From Hirudinaria manillensis (taxonomy: Eukaryota > Annelida > Clitellata > Hirudinida > Hirudinidae): DNA of 64,000 nucleotides. The translations under genes and the position numbers were made by a program. Below, one piece after another: positions 34,665-45,359 of the stretch; within the stretch, counting starts at the first letter, position 1, and each line of letters starts with the position of its first letter. The stretch lies in assembly GCA_034509925.1 (NCBI GenBank), contig CM067529.1, positions 8,497,501 to 8,561,500 on the forward strand, given 5' to 3'. The notes below the pieces were generated by a model, which had not been told where the DNA came from, made no database searches, and worked only from the letters and a program-made list of their open reading frames with translations.

Positions 34665-37600
34665 ATGTATGAGCCTGATTACTTAGTAAGATTTATTTGC
34701 AAAATTCAGTGTGAATACTCATTGTATGTTATTAAAATGTATGGCAAAAGGATGCAGGAATGTTATTCTCTGTGACAGGATTACAAGCCCGAATTGCCTG
34801 TATATGAAACTCTTGTTATTAAAATGAAGGGCTATGACTTTGTTCCTCTGGAATCATATGCAAAATATGTGCATGCCAAGTGCAGACGTCTAGGCTTAAT
34901 TACGTCATGGTCAGTAACTTGGATGCTTCTAAATTTAATTTAATTGCCAATTCACATATTTTTACATTTTATGTTTAGCTATCCTGTTCCAGCAAGAACC
35001 TCAGATGTTAAAATGTTTATTCCTGGTACTAGCAATGTCAGTAAGACATATCATCTAGCAATGTATGAAAGAGTGGTGAAGGTAAGTATTTCATGATTGC
35101 CTTTTTACAAATCACTCTTATATCACTCAAAGAATTATTGTGTTATTGTGACACTATTAGGATACTTTATGATGCTCATAAGATTGGCTAATTTTGATTA
35201 ATAATAAGATTGGCAGTATTTTGGCAATGATTAATGCTTACATAAACAGCTTGCTGATGTCTCTTTAGACACTTTATTTTTGAGACAGACTGACATCACT
35301 TCTGATCTAAAAATTTAAAAATATTTCAAAATTTTGGTCTTTCTTATCTTTCTATTACTATTTTCCTTCAATTAAAATTCAGTGTTTTCACTCTTTTAAA
35401 CTGGTTTAATAAATACTAAGCACCACATATTATAGAAGTTTGAAAATTTCAAATTGGAATAAATAGGAAATCTTGTAAAAGCACCTTGGACAAAAAAGAC
35501 TTTGAAATAAAAATTTTTTTTTAATGAAGCACCTTTTTTTGGGGGGGGGGGGGTTTGGGTTTACCTAGGTAATTGCCCAGCTATACATTTAATAAAAGTG
35601 GTTATAATTTTTCCTTCATAGTCTCAACATCAGATTTTGCTTACTAAAAACAAAATTAAAAAACCAAGAATAAAAGATTGGGCAATTACTTGCCATAAAA
35701 GCCATAGGCAAACATTTTCTTGATAAGCATTGCATTTACAATGAAAAGTTGGAAGCGATCTGATTCACCTATGAGCTGGGGTTCCTTTTAACAGTCGGCC
35801 GGCAACGCATTAACTCGACCAAATGATTTATTAATCGATATCCCATTGTAAGCTCCTGCCAGTTTGCAGTAAATGTCGTCTGCTCGTGGAAGAGGTCTAA
35901 GAAAGGAATAAAAAGATCCTGCAGAGCTCACTCTGGATTATTCCCCTGACTGTCCAATGCTTCAAGTTGATGAACAATGATTTGCGTTGAGATGTCTCAT
36001 TTATAAGACTATGATAGCTTGGAATTCAAACATAATAAAGTCATTAACCAGAAATACTAGGATTAAAAATCAGAATAAGTTGTTTGATATCCTGGCTTGC
36101 TCTTAATCTTTGCTTGTTTTGGAACATTCTATAAGGACCTTAAACATCCTCAATGATCAAAATTACAAATTTTAAAATATTTGACAGTTTCTTAACTTTT
36201 TTTCCCTAATTGTTACATTCTAACCTACTTATATATTCTAGTGACAATCTTGATATGATATAACTTGAATATCATTAATAGCCTATTGGGCGAAGAGCTA
36301 TATGAGTTGGCCTGTCAATATTGGTCACGGAAATGAGCTGGTGGGGCTGGCATTCAGCATTTCAAAGCAGGCTTCAGCAAAGATTTATGTAGCCCAGATT
36401 TGTTTAAATTATATTATGGACAATGAAATGTGTCTTGATTGATTGAATAGTTGGTGAAAGGTTGAAATATTCTTTATATTCCCTAGAAGAGCTATGTTGT
36501 AATTTATGTAAACTATTTAATGATTAATACTGAGGCTATATTAAAATGAATGTATTAAAACAAACAGATAATTTTATTGTTTAAGGTTGAGGAGATGACA
36601 TCCACATTGGCTCCACTTTTCCTAGATTTGATCCATTGTAACCTGCCTGCATCTGTTCAGCTGACCATCGATAAAGTTTGATTACATATTTGATATATAA
36701 AATTAATCTTTAGATAAAGTACATTCTACTAGTTTGTTGATATAAACTGTAAATTAATATTTGCTACTCTATAACCTGATTTGTCCTCATTAATATTGTA
36801 GAAATCAGTGCTTTTTTCTACCAGAATGCTAATATTGAACCTCTTACACTCAAATTAATTTTAATTTTGATACATTTATATTTTTTTGGCTGCTTACAAT
36901 CACATGTAATTTTCATTTTCCTCATTATCTCTGCTACCTTGAAACTCCTTAAGATCAAACATCATATTGATTCTTTAATAAAACCATACACCAATACTGT
37001 CTGGGCAATCCATTCAACTATCAATTCTCTGCTTTTTCCATCAAGTTCTCTATGCTTGGAGGACTGCAACTCTTTCTTCTGCCTCTTTGATTATCTCCCA
37101 GCAATAAATCCAAAATTATTCTTCCATCCTAATTACCACGGCTGAATGCCAGGAACAATCACATCGATTGTTGATCTACCATCAAACCATTTTCAAAATC
37201 ACCTTATTCTTGTGAGACATCAAATGAAGGAAATGGTCACCTCATTCATCACTATCATGCTTCTGATCATCTTCATATATGCATGCTCGTATTTACATGT
37301 TTTATTTAACTTGGGCTTTCAAACCGTGCAATTTATTTTTCATTTACTTCCTGACATCCAAATGAGCTGAGATTTGGCAAACTTTTCACTTTTAGATGAG
37401 AGTGCATCGACCATTAATTTAATTAATTTCATTATAAGTTTTCACTTTTAAATTTGAAAAATTAAAATTCAAAACTTTTGAAGTAATTTTCTCTTGATCC
37501 TGATGTCAAAACGAGCTGAAATTTGTTTGGAATAAAAATAAAAGCATTAATCCAAATATTATATTTCATGATTATAAAATAACTTTTGTTTTACATTCAT

Positions 37601-38445
37601 AAGGCTTTGGCATTAAAAGTACTTATATGTAGATAATATAGTGCAGTAGTGCCCATGCACATTTTTAGTCCTAACAAATTTCTATATTTTCAGAGAGCAT
37701 TTAAACAAAATTATTGTGTTCATTTCAACATAAGAGCAATTTTTTAAAAACATTTTTTATAGATTTTTATTGGCTATTCAGGTTAATCAAATTATCCTGT
37801 CCACAAATTATCTCTTGTCAATCAAAACTTCTCAAATGCTTTGCATGCCATTAGGAATATTCTACATGTTTGATATAGGACTTGGAGCTCGCATAAATGT
37901 AGATTTTCACTTCTTTATTCAAGATAGCTGGAGTCTAGAATGATCCTCTGATCTGCTTAGGGTCATATATACAAGCTATTATTACTCTTGTTGCTTGTGG
38001 TTCAAATTATAATGAGATAATATTAGGGATAAGATTTCTTCAGCTATGGTTTTTGGATTTTACTCACATGCATAGAGTGGATCATTAGCAGGAGTAAATG
38101 AAAGCATTGCTAATAACATTTTAATATTTTTTGTCATTGTTTTAAATATCTTAAAATTTAATCATATTAAATTTGCCTAATTTTGTTACTAAAAATGTGA
38201 AGTTGCATTTTGGAAACTTTTTTCTAGAAGAGTACTGCAAACAATAATTTATTTTCAAATTGCCTGAATTAAATTTCTGTGATTTTATGATTGTACTTTC
38301 TATTTAATATCATTTCTTAAACTTCTATTTAAAGCCCAATGAGGAAGAAGATGAGTTCCGCTATGTTCCTGATCTAGCTTTGATGGAACTTCAAGCTGAA
38401 ATTGCTGAAATTGAAAAGGCCAAAGAAGAGAGAAAGAAAAAGTGA
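34665..38445 (+). CDS. MRPL48: Mitochondrial ribosomal protein mL48 (MRPL48)
   Basis: Component of the large subunit of the mitochondrial ribosome, uS10-like fold. Coding exons: 34643-34685 (Met at 34665), 34779-34909, 34979-35081, 36586-36675 and 38335-38445. All are GT-AG and phase-consistent, giving 151 residues from that Met. YETLVIKMKGYDFVPLESYA and KYVHAKCRRLG match the conserved start of the domain; YPVPARTSDV matches 'YAMPTKTxEV'; MYERVVKVEE and LDLIHCNLPASVQLTI match 'THERVVQIS' and 'EIIQSSLPEGVRLSV' of human MRPL48. The end (EEEDEFRYVPDLALMEL and on) corresponds to the human 'EEDFKGRFKARPELEELL' tail. Human MRPL48 has 212 residues, so the N-terminal import sequence is missing from my model; upstream exon assignment is unsolved. 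MRPS10 shares the fold, but the order of motifs favours mL48. Confidence 0.8.
35082..36585 (+). other. MRPL48: MRPL48 intron, 1.5 kb
   Basis: Contains a G-run of 13 bases (about 35540-35553) after a T-run, and a short open stretch near 35875 (MSSARGRGLRKE) that I cannot assign. The next intron (36676-38334) likewise holds open frames without recognisable motifs. Confidence 0.5.
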
Positions 38446-38492
38446 TATAATGATATTAGAAACGAAAACAAGTTGTGGAGATTTGGTACACT

Positions 38493-38498
38493 AATAAA
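38493..38498 (+). terminator. MRPL48: Candidate polyadenylation signal of MRPL48
   Basis: AATAAA lies 48 bases after the stop codon, in the expected place for 3' end formation. No cleavage-site evidence exists. Confidence 0.5.
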
Positions 38499-38979
38499 TT
38501 GATTTGTCAATTTGGCTAGTGGAAGACTGTAGGCTTGAGGTGGCAATGGTAAAATTACAGCAAGGAGCAGACCTTGTCTAGTGAATACCTCAATACAGAA
38601 ACAGATGTCAAAATAGAAAAATAGTTTAAAAAATGCTTTTATTTAAGAGTATCAAATGATCTAAAAAATGAAAAATAATAGCAAAATTTTTCTTAATGAG
38701 TGTTAATGCTTGGTACTTTTTACTCAAATTAATAATAATAATAATAAGTTACTTATAGATTGCTTGAGCATCAGGGGTGCTTTGTCCATCATTATTGGAG
38801 CTTGAACCAATACTTAGTGGCAGATCCAACAATCAAATTTGTATTTACTAAATTTAAATTAGATAATTTTTATGAATGCAAATTTGTATGAAATTTTTAC
38901 TGTTTTTTATTGCTTTATTTACTAACAAACTTTATTACATTAAAAAAATTAAATTAGAAAACCGGGTGTGATGCTTTCA

Positions 38980-39290
38980 ATAACTCACTAGAAGTTGGTG
39001 CAGTGGGTTTCATTGGTAAATTGACCAATAAAAATTGGGTGGACAAAGACTTCACAATAAGGCCAAAGAGAGTCTCATGCATCCAAAGTTTAGAGGGTGT
39101 TAAATGGTCCATAAAACGGCATGAAGATAGTGAGAGCTTTGAGTCTCTGCAGTCCGGCTTGCAGTGAGCAACATAAGAAGGACAATGAAAGCTTCCCACA
39201 ACCAAGGATGGCAAAAGTTCAGAGAGGAAATGAACCAACAGGGACATCCAGATGCAGACCAATTCCTGAAAATATAACCTCTTGGCTCTA
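38980..39290 (+). mobile_element. Old 3' end of an R2-like LINE
   Basis: 'tagaagttggtgcagtgggt', then 'ttcattggtaaa' (38990-39022), parallels 'tagaagttggcgcaaggggc', 'gtagtcggcaag' in the 22-kb copy and preserves EVGAxGFIGK. It continues with the same spaced 'gagag' modules and ends 'aaccaacagggacatccaga', matching 'aaccgacagggacatccggc' at 22540. It is AT-shifted and old. Confidence 0.65.
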
Positions 39291-39299
39291 TGCATTACC

Positions 39300-40250
39300 A
39301 CAACCTTTCATCAATCAGAAATTTTCATCGAGAACTTCCACTCATTGTAATTGCTACCGTCTAGATGTTTGCTTTTAGGCAAACTTCTAATAGAGAGTGA
39401 GATCGATGATGAAAAAAATCTCTGATTCTTTAATTGCTGTTGAAGATCCAACAACTGACGCTGTAAATCCCCCCAAAAAATTGGCCATTTTCTTAGTCTT
39501 CGGTTAACCCGGAGAAAAAAATAAATGTCAATCGAATCCAGAATCTTCCAAATTTAGTTTCTTGGTGCTGGCCCATAACTTGTGAACTCCCTTGTCTAAA
39601 TTTATTCAACAGCTAAACGTAAACCAAAACTAGCGAACAAAGAATAACAAAAGATGAAGTATAACACCAAGAATTTACAAATCTTCAATCCTAAGAGGAG
39701 AATGTGTGGAAGTGTTCAATTAAATTGTTTAATAGTAGACCAGATGCAGTGTGATCCAGTAACAACAAAAGTTGTACATCAGATGACCAAAACAGCATTG
39801 TTTGTATTGTTTTACTTAGAATAAGTGTGCATATAGCAAATCAAACAAATCCTTGTTGAGCATCTTTAGTGTCCCCCAGCTACTAATACTTGGGATTAAT
39901 GATTTGTATTGCTCAATTCCCATTCAACTGGAATTGGAGTCTGCAGATATTGTCTGATTATTGCCCCAGGCAATTAAATTGTAAAATTATATGAAAGTGC
40001 CAAGAATTGAGATGAAAACCAACCACTTATCTCAAACATAATGCAATATGAAAAAAAAACTTTGAAACAATTAAAACACTTTAACCTTGCATTGTTTGAT
40101 AGCAATTTAACAAACAACAGCTAGGAGTAAAAAGTAGCTGGAGTTTAATAAATAATATACCAGTCAATATCCTGGTGCAATATTATTAAAGCGTATTTGA
40201 CTAAAAATTATTTTGATTATTGTTGCTTTATCAGGCAATATCGTACATTT
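39300..40250. other. Intergenic, no recognised feature
   Basis: Lies between the LINE remnant and the 3' end of the channel gene. No gene or clear repeat is visible; the right edge should hold the channel's 3' untranslated region. Confidence 0.4.
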
Positions 40251-42058
40251 TCAAATGCTCAATTTCATATTCATTGTGTCTATCCTTTGTTCAAGTTTTT
40301 TTCGGATCGTAGAAATTTCAGCTAAAATCCGCATGGTACCAAAGTTGGCTTTGTCAAGCTTAGATCCCAAATTCAGGATCAAATCACACCTTGATAATTT
40401 CTTGTTTTGAAAATCTTTTTGAGCTGCTTCAACATCAATCAAATTATCCTTTTTTAGCAATTGCCTCCCTGTCTCTAGCATAGATTCAGCTGTTTCTGGA
40501 TATTCCTTCAGAACTTCCCAGAGATCTTCTTTTGACAAATAAAATAGGTCAGAATAACCAACACTCCTAATACTTGCTGTTCTTCTGTTTCCATTTTTAT
40601 TTCCTTTGAATTAATAAATGTAACATCAATCTATATTTGAGTTACCTATTGAAACAACTGCCAAATGTACCACAATTTACCTTACCTGCAATATTCAGAA
40701 GACTGACTTCACCAAATACAGCCCCTTCTGATAACAGTGCAAATGTTTGCTCTCCATTTTCACTAACAACTGCAAGTTTTCCCCTCTTTAATATGTACAT
40801 TTCCCTTCCTATGTTGCCCTTTCTACAGACATAGTCTTTTGGTCCAAAAACAATAGGCTTTAACTTCAGAACCAATTGATTGATTAGTCCTTTATCACAA
40901 TCTTTAAACAAATTGACCCTGTTCAATGTAGCTGCATGTACACTTGAATTTATTTCAATCTGCAAACTTCTCGGCAATATTTCAAGTACTTCATCATCAT
41001 CGCTGGCAAATGATCCTTCACTGTCTTCACTTTTTAAATATTCGAACCATTTCAATACATCTGCCTCCAAAATTTTGTCAATTTTTCTGTGGACTAAATA
41101 TCTTTTAATTGCATCTAATTTGGCTTGGAAAGCACTTCTCTGGGCACTCACCTTAGAAACAGCATTTCCCACATCACCAACTATGTAAGCCACAAACATC
41201 ACACCCACAAGAAGGATAGTAATAGTGATTAAAAATTCCACAACATTGGAAGGTTTTGGCATTTCAACCAAAGTAAGTAACATCATTGTGGACCAATAAC
41301 AGCAAGACATGTAATCAAAGAGAGTTGAGTTATTGATTGGATCACGAGAGAACACAAACCATGTTGACCCTAATCCAGACCAATTACTGAATTGGTAATA
41401 AAAACATGTACACCAGTGTATTGCTAGAAGAATTTTAAATGCAAGAGTGCCAATTCTAAACATATTAGGATATGTGGTTTCTGACTCAATTTTGCCTTTT
41501 GCTTCAAATAATCTCCCAAGACGAAGCAACTTGTTGGCTCTGACAAAGGCTGCTTGAGTACCAACAAAAATGTACAGTAGATCAGTAGGAACTAAACTTG
41601 CCATATTTAACCAGCAATTCAATGTCTTGAAGTATTTTTGAGTCAATCTTGAGGTATCTATTATTAGGATGCCTTGTTCAAACATAGCTAAATCATAAAT
41701 TTACACATATACTTAATTCCATATTTAAATATTTATGAATAGATATACAGTTAAACCTGTTCTAAGCTGAATGGCTGTGTCTGCCATGTAAGTAGCATCA
41801 GAAATACAGTCAATAACTATCCATACAATGATGTGCTCCGTCTGCATCCTTGTGAAGACTGCTCGTGCTACAACCACAACCAAGTTGTAGGTAACTGCCA
41901 AAGAGATGATATACAACCATCGATAATAAAATATTGATGTTGGTTCAATGATTGTCAGCTTGATTTTGTTCCTAGGAATAGTGAAATTCATTTGATCACT
42001 ATGAAAAATGCAGATCATCATTAAATATTTAGTTATGTTACCTCAGTGTTGAAGACAT
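40251..42058 (-). CDS. Cyclic-nucleotide-gated channel subunit, CNGA-like
   Basis: Plasma-membrane cation channel subunit opened by cGMP or cAMP; 537 residues. Exons (minus): 42058-42042, 41998-41757, 41687-40686 and 40603-40251, with GT-AG introns of 43, 69 and 82 bases and consistent phase. The N-terminus is very short (MSSTLSDQMNF), then S1 (YYRWLYIISLAVTYNLVVVV) and S2 with DCISDATYMADT. The S2-S3 linker RTAMFEQGILIIDTS matches 'RTGYLEQGLLVKD', and S4 is RANKLLRLGRLFE. The pore segment YWSTMMLLTLVEMPKP is at residues 217-232. A C-linker follows (RSAFQAKLDAIKRYL), then a complete cyclic-nucleotide-binding domain with GREMYILKRGKLAVV, FGEVSLLNI and NRRTASIRSVGYSDLF, and a terminal coiled coil (MRILAEISTIRKKLEQRID). 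The A-type features are clear. The pore lacks the expected glycine: TLVE replaces TIGE. Confidence 0.93.
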
Positions 42059-42383
42059 ACAAGAAAGCCTGAATCACAAGGTATGTTTTATTACAAATAA
42101 AGTCATTACTTTGTTTCATTTCATTGATAAACCATCATTACAAATAAAACTAGCTCAAATGAATTTAAAATAAATTTGTGAGGAGGCATGAAAATATTGT
42201 TAATGACATGTTAGAAAATGTATTTAACTTTGCAGTTAACAAATAATTCCTGTTTAAGGTGAGCTGAAAATACTGACTTTAAAGTTAAGAAATGGCATGG
42301 TGTTCAATAGTTGCTCCGTGACCTTAGTAGTTATGGTGCAAAGTTATTTGACTTTTGGAGTTCTTGCCCCAAGGCATCCCAAT

Positions 42384-42927
42384 TTTAGCAGAGAATGGCA
42401 AAAAGTCAGAAAGTAATTACAAACCCGGGCATTCGACCAATAACTGAAAGAACTCTATTTCAGAAGCTGCAAAGATCAGATTGCAAACCAAAAATGATGA
42501 CATGGTCACATTATTGTAAAAAGTTATGTTTGTCTAGTTCAAACCAAATTCAGAATATCTGTTGGCTTAGGCTTTTGCAACACAAGATTATCAATGCCCA
42601 CTTTCTACTGCTTTACATATGTTTTACAATTATTTTTGACCAATAACCAAGTATGTATCCATCGGGAGGGTGGCTAATGAAATTTTACAGCTTTGAAGCT
42701 TACAATGGGTAATTCTTAAAAGGTTGGAAATGATCTTTCAATCCAGAGAACTCTTCCACTTCAATGTAGCCTAGGTATTTTGAGTTTGGTTTGAGCTAGA
42801 CAAACATGTCCTTTATTAATAATCTGTCCATGGTTTTTGTTACCTTTGAAATAGAGTTCATTCAGTTGTTAATGGAATGCCTAATTGCTTTCTGATTTTT
42901 TGCTTGTCTTTGCTAGAATTGACAATT
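42384..42927. repeat. Diverged foldback (long inverted repeat) element
   Basis: Bases about 42384-42575 and 42763-42927 are imperfect inverted repeats. Examples are 'atgtttgtctagttcaaacc' against the reverse complement of 'ggtttgagctagacaaacat', 'aactctatttcagaag' against 'aactctatttcaaagg' inverted, and 'gcaaaaagtcagaaagtaat' against 'gcaaaaaatcagaaagcaat' inverted. Spacer is roughly 190 bp. No target duplication was recognised; it is probably an old MITE upstream of the channel gene. Confidence 0.65.
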
Positions 42928-42929
42928 TT

Positions 42930-44085
42930 TTCAGCCTACCTTAAGGTGAAACCTTAACGTCAAGCGAAATTATTTCTAAACGTAACTCCTGCATTAATTT
43001 CTAGAATTAATCTTAATTTTAAAGTTTAATCACAATGAAGATGGCTTCAACGAAGAGTGTTTACCAACATCACGACTAGCTTCCAGTTACCTGTATTGAT
43101 GCTACGTTATCATTGCTATAACGCCTTTAAACGCATTTTAAACGACGGTGAAGTCGAAACTTTCGGAAAAAATTTTGGACTACATCTGTTACATGATCGA
43201 TGGATTTGTGCCAAGCTAACGAGCGCATTGGCTACCAATAAATTAACGCAAGGTTTGTATTGTGTCACACCACCTTACCCGGACATTCTGAATCCTTAAC
43301 GGAAGCGCTTTTTCGTCACGATTGATTGATACATTTGCATAAAGCTAGCCTGGTGAGAAGCTACCGTTACAATTCTGCCATCCGGGTTTCAAACATAATA
43401 AAAATACAAAATATACAGCTGAACTATCTAAAAGATTTAGCGACACATATATGATTCATGTCACTCCGAGGCCGTCCACAAAATTTCTAAAACTCCCGTT
43501 TAAAATGGTGCATTCATCTCCGCAACCACCCCTAGACTTCTTGATGGAAAATCTTCTCGATCGTCGCTATTTAATAAAACAACTAGATGAATATTAAAGT
43601 TAAATATCTTATCCATTTGTTACGCTAATTGATATAAAAATTAATTCCAACTAATTTGTTCAAAGGAGTTAACGCACAAAAATACTTTTCACCGCCGAAA
43701 AAAAAACTTGTCTGTCCTGGATAAAGAAAAAAAAAAGGCTTGATTAGACACACACAGAAAATTCTATACAAGTTTGGTAAGTTGAATTTACATAAAAATT
43801 TTATTGTTCTTCTACAGATCTAATGCTGCTTTTAAATCGTGGTGCTTATAGCCCCGCTCTCCCCTATATCATGATAGGAATGGAACGCTTCACTTGTTGT
43901 TCACAGTTACAATGATAAACGCACCTAGATTATTTTTTATCACCATTTTCTTAAATTACCAAACCTTAATTTCACTCTATAGGTGTCGTCACATAGGTTC
44001 AACCCACCTCCCCTGTCATAATCTGTAAGTTTGTTAGAAGGTGGCTGCAAGGTTGCCTCATTCGATAAAATATTGTCTTCTCATC
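42930..44085. other. Intergenic, no supported gene
   Basis: An open frame of 80 codons at 43057-43299 (plus) shows no motif I recognise and no splice support. Otherwise AT-rich sequence with A-runs near 43700-43730. Confidence 0.35.
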
Positions 44086-44089
44086 AAAT

Positions 44090-44430
44090 CATCAGCTACT
44101 GCTATCAGTTCTGATGAGCGTGGTATCACCATACATATGAAAGCCTCTGAACAGTCCCTTCGCGCGTTAGCAACTTTAGAAGTTTATGGAAGCTGATTGC
44201 AGCGCATTGATTTTAGTGTCAAGCAACATGACGAAAAAGTTCGAAATTTGACTGGTGCGTTTGAAATGTGGAATGAATTGAAGTCGTTATTTGAAGTTGA
44301 AAGAAGACATCATATGACTTGTGCTTGAGTTTCTTCAGCTACAAAAAGAAAGATGTAGACAACATGACCACCCAGGTCCCAAGCTTAAAACATATGGGAA
44401 GAATTATCAGCAGAAATTTATAAAGATTAA
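44090..44430 (+). mobile_element. Ty1/Copia-like gag fossil
   Basis: A stretch with GAFEMWNELKSLFEVE resembles the gag region of Copia-type elements ('mWdkLksxye'), with further likeness downstream. It is broken, isolated and without LTRs that I can see. The call rests on a short motif. Confidence 0.4.
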
Positions 44431-44449
44431 AATAAAGATTTGTAGCTGA

Positions 44450-44940
44450 TTTATAAAGTCTTGGAAACTCTCCCAAGTTGATATTTTCCTTTCTTATCAA
44501 GCTGGAAACTATTAAACAAAGAACAGAAAAAGTATTGATTCATTGACTGTTCATTTGTGTAGTCATGAGAGATCATTGTCTGAGAAGGAAGTCCTCTTTT
44601 TCTAGATTTCTCCATTGCAGACTTTATGCCCGAACTGAGTTCTTGAGAAGTGCCTGTAGACATCTTTGACTCTAAAATCACAATGAAGTTCAGCAGGCAA
44701 TTCTTGTTCGCCTTTGTTCGCTCAAATCAATGTGGTCATTAAGGAAAGGATTCAATATCCACAATGCTTTTGGAGCATCTTCTTCAGAAGGTGCTGGAAC
44801 ATATTTTTAAAATTTAAAGACAAAATCTCCAAATGCTCCACATCAAGTGCCATCATGGTATCTGCCAACTTATCTTCCGTGTTATTTCTATGATTGAAAG
44901 CTTCAATCTTGTCTCCTGCCCCTGAAGACTGTGGTTCAGC
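44450..44940 (-). mobile_element. hAT transposase remnant, ZBED5/SCAND3-like
   Basis: On the minus strand, ADTMMALDVEHLEILSLNFK, then PKALWILNPFLNDHIDLSEQ, then ELHCDFRVKDVYRHF occur in order in shifting frames. These match the 'WILxPFxxD...LxxxxqeeLixLxxDxxLKxxF' region typical of Buster-type hAT transposases and the domesticated ZBED5/SCAND3 proteins. Stops and frame changes show a pseudogene. Confidence 0.5.
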
Positions 44941-44944
44941 TCAT

Positions 44945-45358
44945 TCAACTTCGCTACCCGGAGGTAGTTTCTCGACCGACTCGTAGGATAGGTCTGCCGT
45001 GATAAGGGAGATCACTTTCTGTCTCTCTTCGGCCAAATCCACTGGGAAGCCGCCTCTGCGGCTCTGAATATGTCCGCCAAGGCCTTCGATCTAGCTCTGC
45101 TGCAGAGACCAATTTCTCTTGAGAAGGTGTAGGTAGATTGGCCGACCATTTCTTTTGCTCCGATTTCAAAAGAACCAAACTTTGTATCCTTTCTGCTGGA
45201 GATCCATTGACAGCTCCATGTGTCTGTCATTCTTCAGAGTGTTGCTCTGACCGATCCTATCCCCCATGGCACCGTCAGCTCCGCCATCACAAGCGTGTCT
45301 GTCTTTATTAATGACAACACCACAAATCCCGGAGTCTTTCTCTTACAAGAGGGAGAGT
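44945..45358 (-). mobile_element. R2-like LINE 3' fragment, minus orientation
   Basis: On the minus strand: MAELTVPWG, then FEIGAKEMVGQSTYTFSREI, then ADIFRAAEAASQWIWPKRD, i.e. the endonuclease C-terminal region of a different subfamily member from its plus-strand neighbours. It is truncated at about 45358, where a plus-strand copy begins head to head. Confidence 0.75.
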
Positions 45359-45359
45359 T

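Noticed and set aside
35530-35560. G-run as a regulatory quadruplex
   Set aside because: A single homopolymer next to a T-run in an intron; slippage is a sufficient explanation.
36867-37370. Two adjacent open frames in the last MRPL48 intron
   Set aside because: Hydrophobic, low-complexity translations without motif, separated by a stop; no splice signals linking them to MRPL48.
34665-38445. MRPS10 (uS10m) as the identity
   Set aside because: Both share the fold, but 'YERVVK', the helix LDLIHCNLP and the tail match mL48 better.
40251-42058. HCN or ether-a-go-go type potassium channel
   Set aside because: No GYG filter; S1-S4, the RTG-like linker and the binding domain with NRRTA follow CNGA subunits.
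43057-43299. Small plus-strand gene of 80 codons
   Set aside because: No motif, no splice support and no promoter evidence.
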